From: Streptomyces sp. NBC_01465
Lineage (GTDB): Bacteria > Actinomycetota > Actinomycetes > Streptomycetales > Streptomycetaceae
DNA: 64,000 nt
Assembly (NCBI RefSeq): GCF_036227325.1
Contig: NZ_CP109467.1
Span: 1,302,001-1,366,000 of the forward strand
Direction: 5' to 3'
The position numbers were made by a program, and so were the translations under genes. The notes under the pieces were generated by a model. The model had not been told where the DNA came from, made no database searches, and was given only the letters and a program-made list of their open reading frames with translations. Numbering within the stretch: the first letter of the stretch is position 1; each line of letters starts with the position of its first letter. This document shows positions 62,426 to 64,000 of the stretch, piece by piece.

Positions 62426-63001
62426 TGTTTTCTCGCCGAAGCGAGTAGACACACGAAAGAGCGGAACGGTCATGTCGGAATAGGACCGACCGTTCACTGC
62501 GTCCTCGCTGTGTTGCCTTGCCCTCAATCAAGGGACAAGGTCTTTTTCAAAGGAACCACCAACCCACCGAGGTGGGCCGGGGTATCAACATATCTGGCGT
62601 TGACTTTTGGCACGCTGTTGAGTTCTCAAGGAACGGACGCTTCCTTTGTACTCACCCGCAGAACATTTTCTGGGGCTTTCCTCCGGGCGCTTCCCTTCGG
62701 TCTTGCGTTTCCGACTCTATCAGATCCTTTCGGGCCTGATTCCCGGTCGGCGGGACCGCTTCGAGTTCTTCGCTTTCGCGTTTCCCTTTCGGCGTGTTCA
62801 CTACTTTAGACGATTTCCCCGGCAGCTCATAATCGAGCATTTGAGTTCTAATTTTCGGCATGCCGAAAACAAAACCCGTGAGGGTTGATCGTAGTAGTGG
62901 TTGGCCGCTTCCGGGTGCTCAGGTCGGGTCCTGAGGACCGTTCCGATAGCAGTACCCGTCTCAAGCGGCTCGGACTACGTTAGGCGCTCCCCGAGGCCGG
63001 G
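62426..63001 (-). promoter_or_regulatory. rRNA operon promoter and leader region
   Basis: A 576-bp region without genes upstream of 16S. On the minus strand it holds AT-rich patches and candidate -10 elements TAAAGT (62803-62808) and TAGAGT (62714-62719, within GATCTGATAGAGTCGG), as expected for the multiple promoters of Streptomyces rrn operons; -35 boxes are not clear. A conserved leader element lies at 62591-62630. The 3-methyladenine glycosylase ends at 63002. Confidence 0.65.
62591..62630 (-). promoter_or_regulatory. conserved actinobacterial rRNA leader element
   Basis: On the minus strand the sequence CTTGAGAACTCAACAGCGTG, then CCAAAAGTCAACGCCAGATA, matches the element found ahead of 16S in many actinomycetes. 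TTGAG-AA-CTCAA can form a small hairpin. A related TTGAGAACTG occurs before 23S. A role in processing or antitermination is assumed from conservation. Confidence 0.7.
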
Positions 63002-63643
63002 TCAAGTTCGCCTGCGTCGGGGGGTGTGGACCCGATAAGGGCTGACCGTGGGGTCGTTGTCGATCCAGAAGCGCCAGGGCTGGGTGGCTCCGCCGCCTCC
63101 TACTCCGGTCCTCGGGCCGTTGCGTACCTGGTCGGGGTGGGGTGGGGTCCCTGAGAGCAGGGACAGGGCGGTGGGCGGGGCGGCGCAGACGTCCGTGCCG
63201 TTGAGGGTGCGGTCCACGTCCAGGGCCGTGGCCAGGCGGGCCGGGCCTTTGGCCAGTTCTCTGTCATGGCGGGCCGAGATTCGACGTTTGCGGGCCAGAT
63301 CCGCGCCCACCCGGACCTCTCCTGCGCGGAGCAGGACGCCGCTCGCGGTGCCCTCGGGGCCGCAGACCGTGTTGAGGCAGTGCCACATGCCGTAGGTGAA
63401 GTAGACGTACGCGTGTCCGGGCGGGCCGAACATCACCTCGTTGCGCGGGGTGGGGCCGCGGTAGGCGTGCGAGCCGGGGTCGATCTCGCCTGCGTACGCC
63501 TCAACTTCCGTGAGGCGGAGTTCAATGGGTCCTTCGGGCGTGCTGCGGACCAGGGTGCGGCCCAGCAGGTCGGGAGCGACCTCCAGGACCGGGCGGTCGA
63601 AGAACTCCCGTGGCAGCGGCGTACGGTCGGGGCTCGCGATCAT
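63002..63643 (-). CDS. 3-methyladenine DNA glycosylase (AAG/MPG type)
   Basis: A 213-residue base-excision repair enzyme that removes alkylated purines. The fold starts [20 protein letters not shown], and the motifs [21 protein letters not shown] (catalytic Glu in EVEAY), [16 protein letters not shown] and [13 protein letters not shown] match the alkyladenine glycosylase family. Start ATG 63643. It lies on the same strand as, and upstream of, the rRNA operon promoter region, and is divergent from spo0M. Confidence 0.93.
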   Translation of the reverse strand: MIASPDRTPLPREFFDRPVLEVAPDLLGRTLVRSTPEGPIELRLTEVEAYAGEIDPGSHAYRGPTPRNEVMFGPPGHAYVYFTYGMWHCLNTVCGPEGTASGVLLRAGEVRVGADLARKRRISARHDRELAKGPARLATALDVDRTLNGTDVCAAPPTALSLLSGTPPHPDQVRNGPRTGVGGGGATQPWRFWIDNDPTVSPYRVHTPRRRRT

Positions 63644-63717
63644 GGCGTACCAGCGTAGTGGGGAACCGAACGCGGTCGTTGCGCGTATGTAGGGGTCAGG
63701 ATCTAGGAGGAGTGGAT

Positions 63718-64000
63718 ATGGGGTTCAAGAAGCTGCTGGCCAGCTTGGGTGCGGGCAGTGCCTCGGTCGAGACCGAGCTGTTCGAGGCCAACGTCGTGCC
63801 GGGCGGTGTCGTCCAGGGTGAGGTGCGGATCCAGGGCGGATCCGTGGACCAGCAGATCGAGGGGCTCTCCGTCGGGCTGCAGGCGCGCGTCGAGGTCGAA
63901 GGCGGTGACCAGGAGGTCAAGCAGGACATCGAGTTCACCAAGGTGCGGATCGGCGGGGCCTTCGAGGTCAAGGCCGGCGCCGTGCACGTGGTGCCGTTCG
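63718..64000 (+). CDS. spo0M: Spo0M-family sporulation-control protein, N-terminal part (cut by window edge)
   Basis: The first 94 residues of a SpoOM-type protein with an arrestin-like beta fold: [40 protein letters not shown] and [20 protein letters not shown]. In Bacillus, Spo0M affects entry into sporulation; the actinomycete role is unproven. AGGAGGAG lies five bases before the ATG. The gene continues beyond 64000. It is divergent from the DNA glycosylase. Confidence 0.85.
   Translation, partial: MGFKKLLASLGAGSASVETELFEANVVPGGVVQGEVRIQGGSVDQQIEGLSVGLQARVEVEGGDQEVKQDIEFTKVRIGGAFEVKAGAVHVVPF

Overview
The window is a stretch of conserved chromosome from a high-GC actinobacterium, almost certainly a Streptomyces. 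Supporting points are the very high GC, frequent GTG starts, 4-bp ATGA/GTGA overlaps between cotranscribed genes, an actinobacterial rRNA operon, two resuscitation-promoting-factor genes, a Spo0M homologue, a DmdR/IdeR-type iron box and chromosome-core blocks (aroH-tyrA-cmk-plsC-der, parA-scpA-scpB-rluB, tlyA-nadK, recN). I see no phage, integrase, insertion sequence, CRISPR array or specialised-metabolite cluster. The only clearly broken gene is a nucleotidyltransferase at 25593-26118.

Layout. 1-5 kb: an acyl-CoA dehydrogenase cut by the window edge, a DHA2 drug exporter, a PIG-V-like mannosyltransferase, a PAP2 phosphatase and a small I78-type protease inhibitor. 5-15 kb: a solitary cytochrome c oxidase subunit I, a translationally coupled glycosyltransferase pair, and a branched-chain-amino-acid-type ABC transporter. 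That transporter has its binding protein and a second lipoprotein on one strand and, divergently, a fused permease-permease-ATPase plus a second ATPase. 15-17.5 kb: two secreted Rpf/LysM wall hydrolases and two unrecognised genes. 18-22.4 kb: the minus-strand operon aroH-tyrA-cmk-plsC-der, joining aromatic amino-acid synthesis, CMP phosphorylation, phospholipid acylation and ribosome assembly. 22.5-28 kb: a YidB protein, a three-gene exported/membrane/Rieske set, a nucleotidyltransferase with a decayed convergent relative, and an NrtR-like Nudix regulator coupled to an ADP-ribosylglycohydrolase behind a perfect palindrome. 28-32.6 kb: parA, a small basic protein, scpA, scpB and rluB in one minus-strand unit (chromosome organisation plus rRNA pseudouridylation). 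32.9-49.4 kb: alanine dehydrogenase, a STAND ATPase with TPRs, a Nudix hydrolase, CTP synthase, a GH15 enzyme, a PucR regulator, a glycosyltransferase, RecN, a minimal FtsX-type permease, NAD kinase, TlyA and an SCP-2 protein. 49.4-52.4 kb: an iron-siderophore ABC importer under an iron box. 52.4-57.1 kb: a HAD phosphatase, a DUF1015 protein and a long Arg/Gly/Asp-repeat protein. 57.2-62.4 kb: a complete 16S-23S-5S operon on the minus strand without spacer tRNAs. The end holds a 3-methyladenine DNA glycosylase and the start of spo0M.

The least explained item is the 758-residue repeat protein that starts about 130 bp beyond the 5S gene on the same strand. It has a highly charged RGG-like disordered region, a helical repeat domain and an acidic tail. 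Other items to check are the two P-loop proteins whose Walker A lysine is arginine (LivF-like ATPase, STAND ATPase), the 170-residue basic linker inside the fused ABC transporter, the membrane/Rieske module and the NrtR-ADP-ribosylglycohydrolase unit.

All product names are from reading the sequence by eye. Start codons were chosen by Shine-Dalgarno match, overlap with the upstream gene and where family similarity begins. rRNA ends are approximate to about 10 nt.
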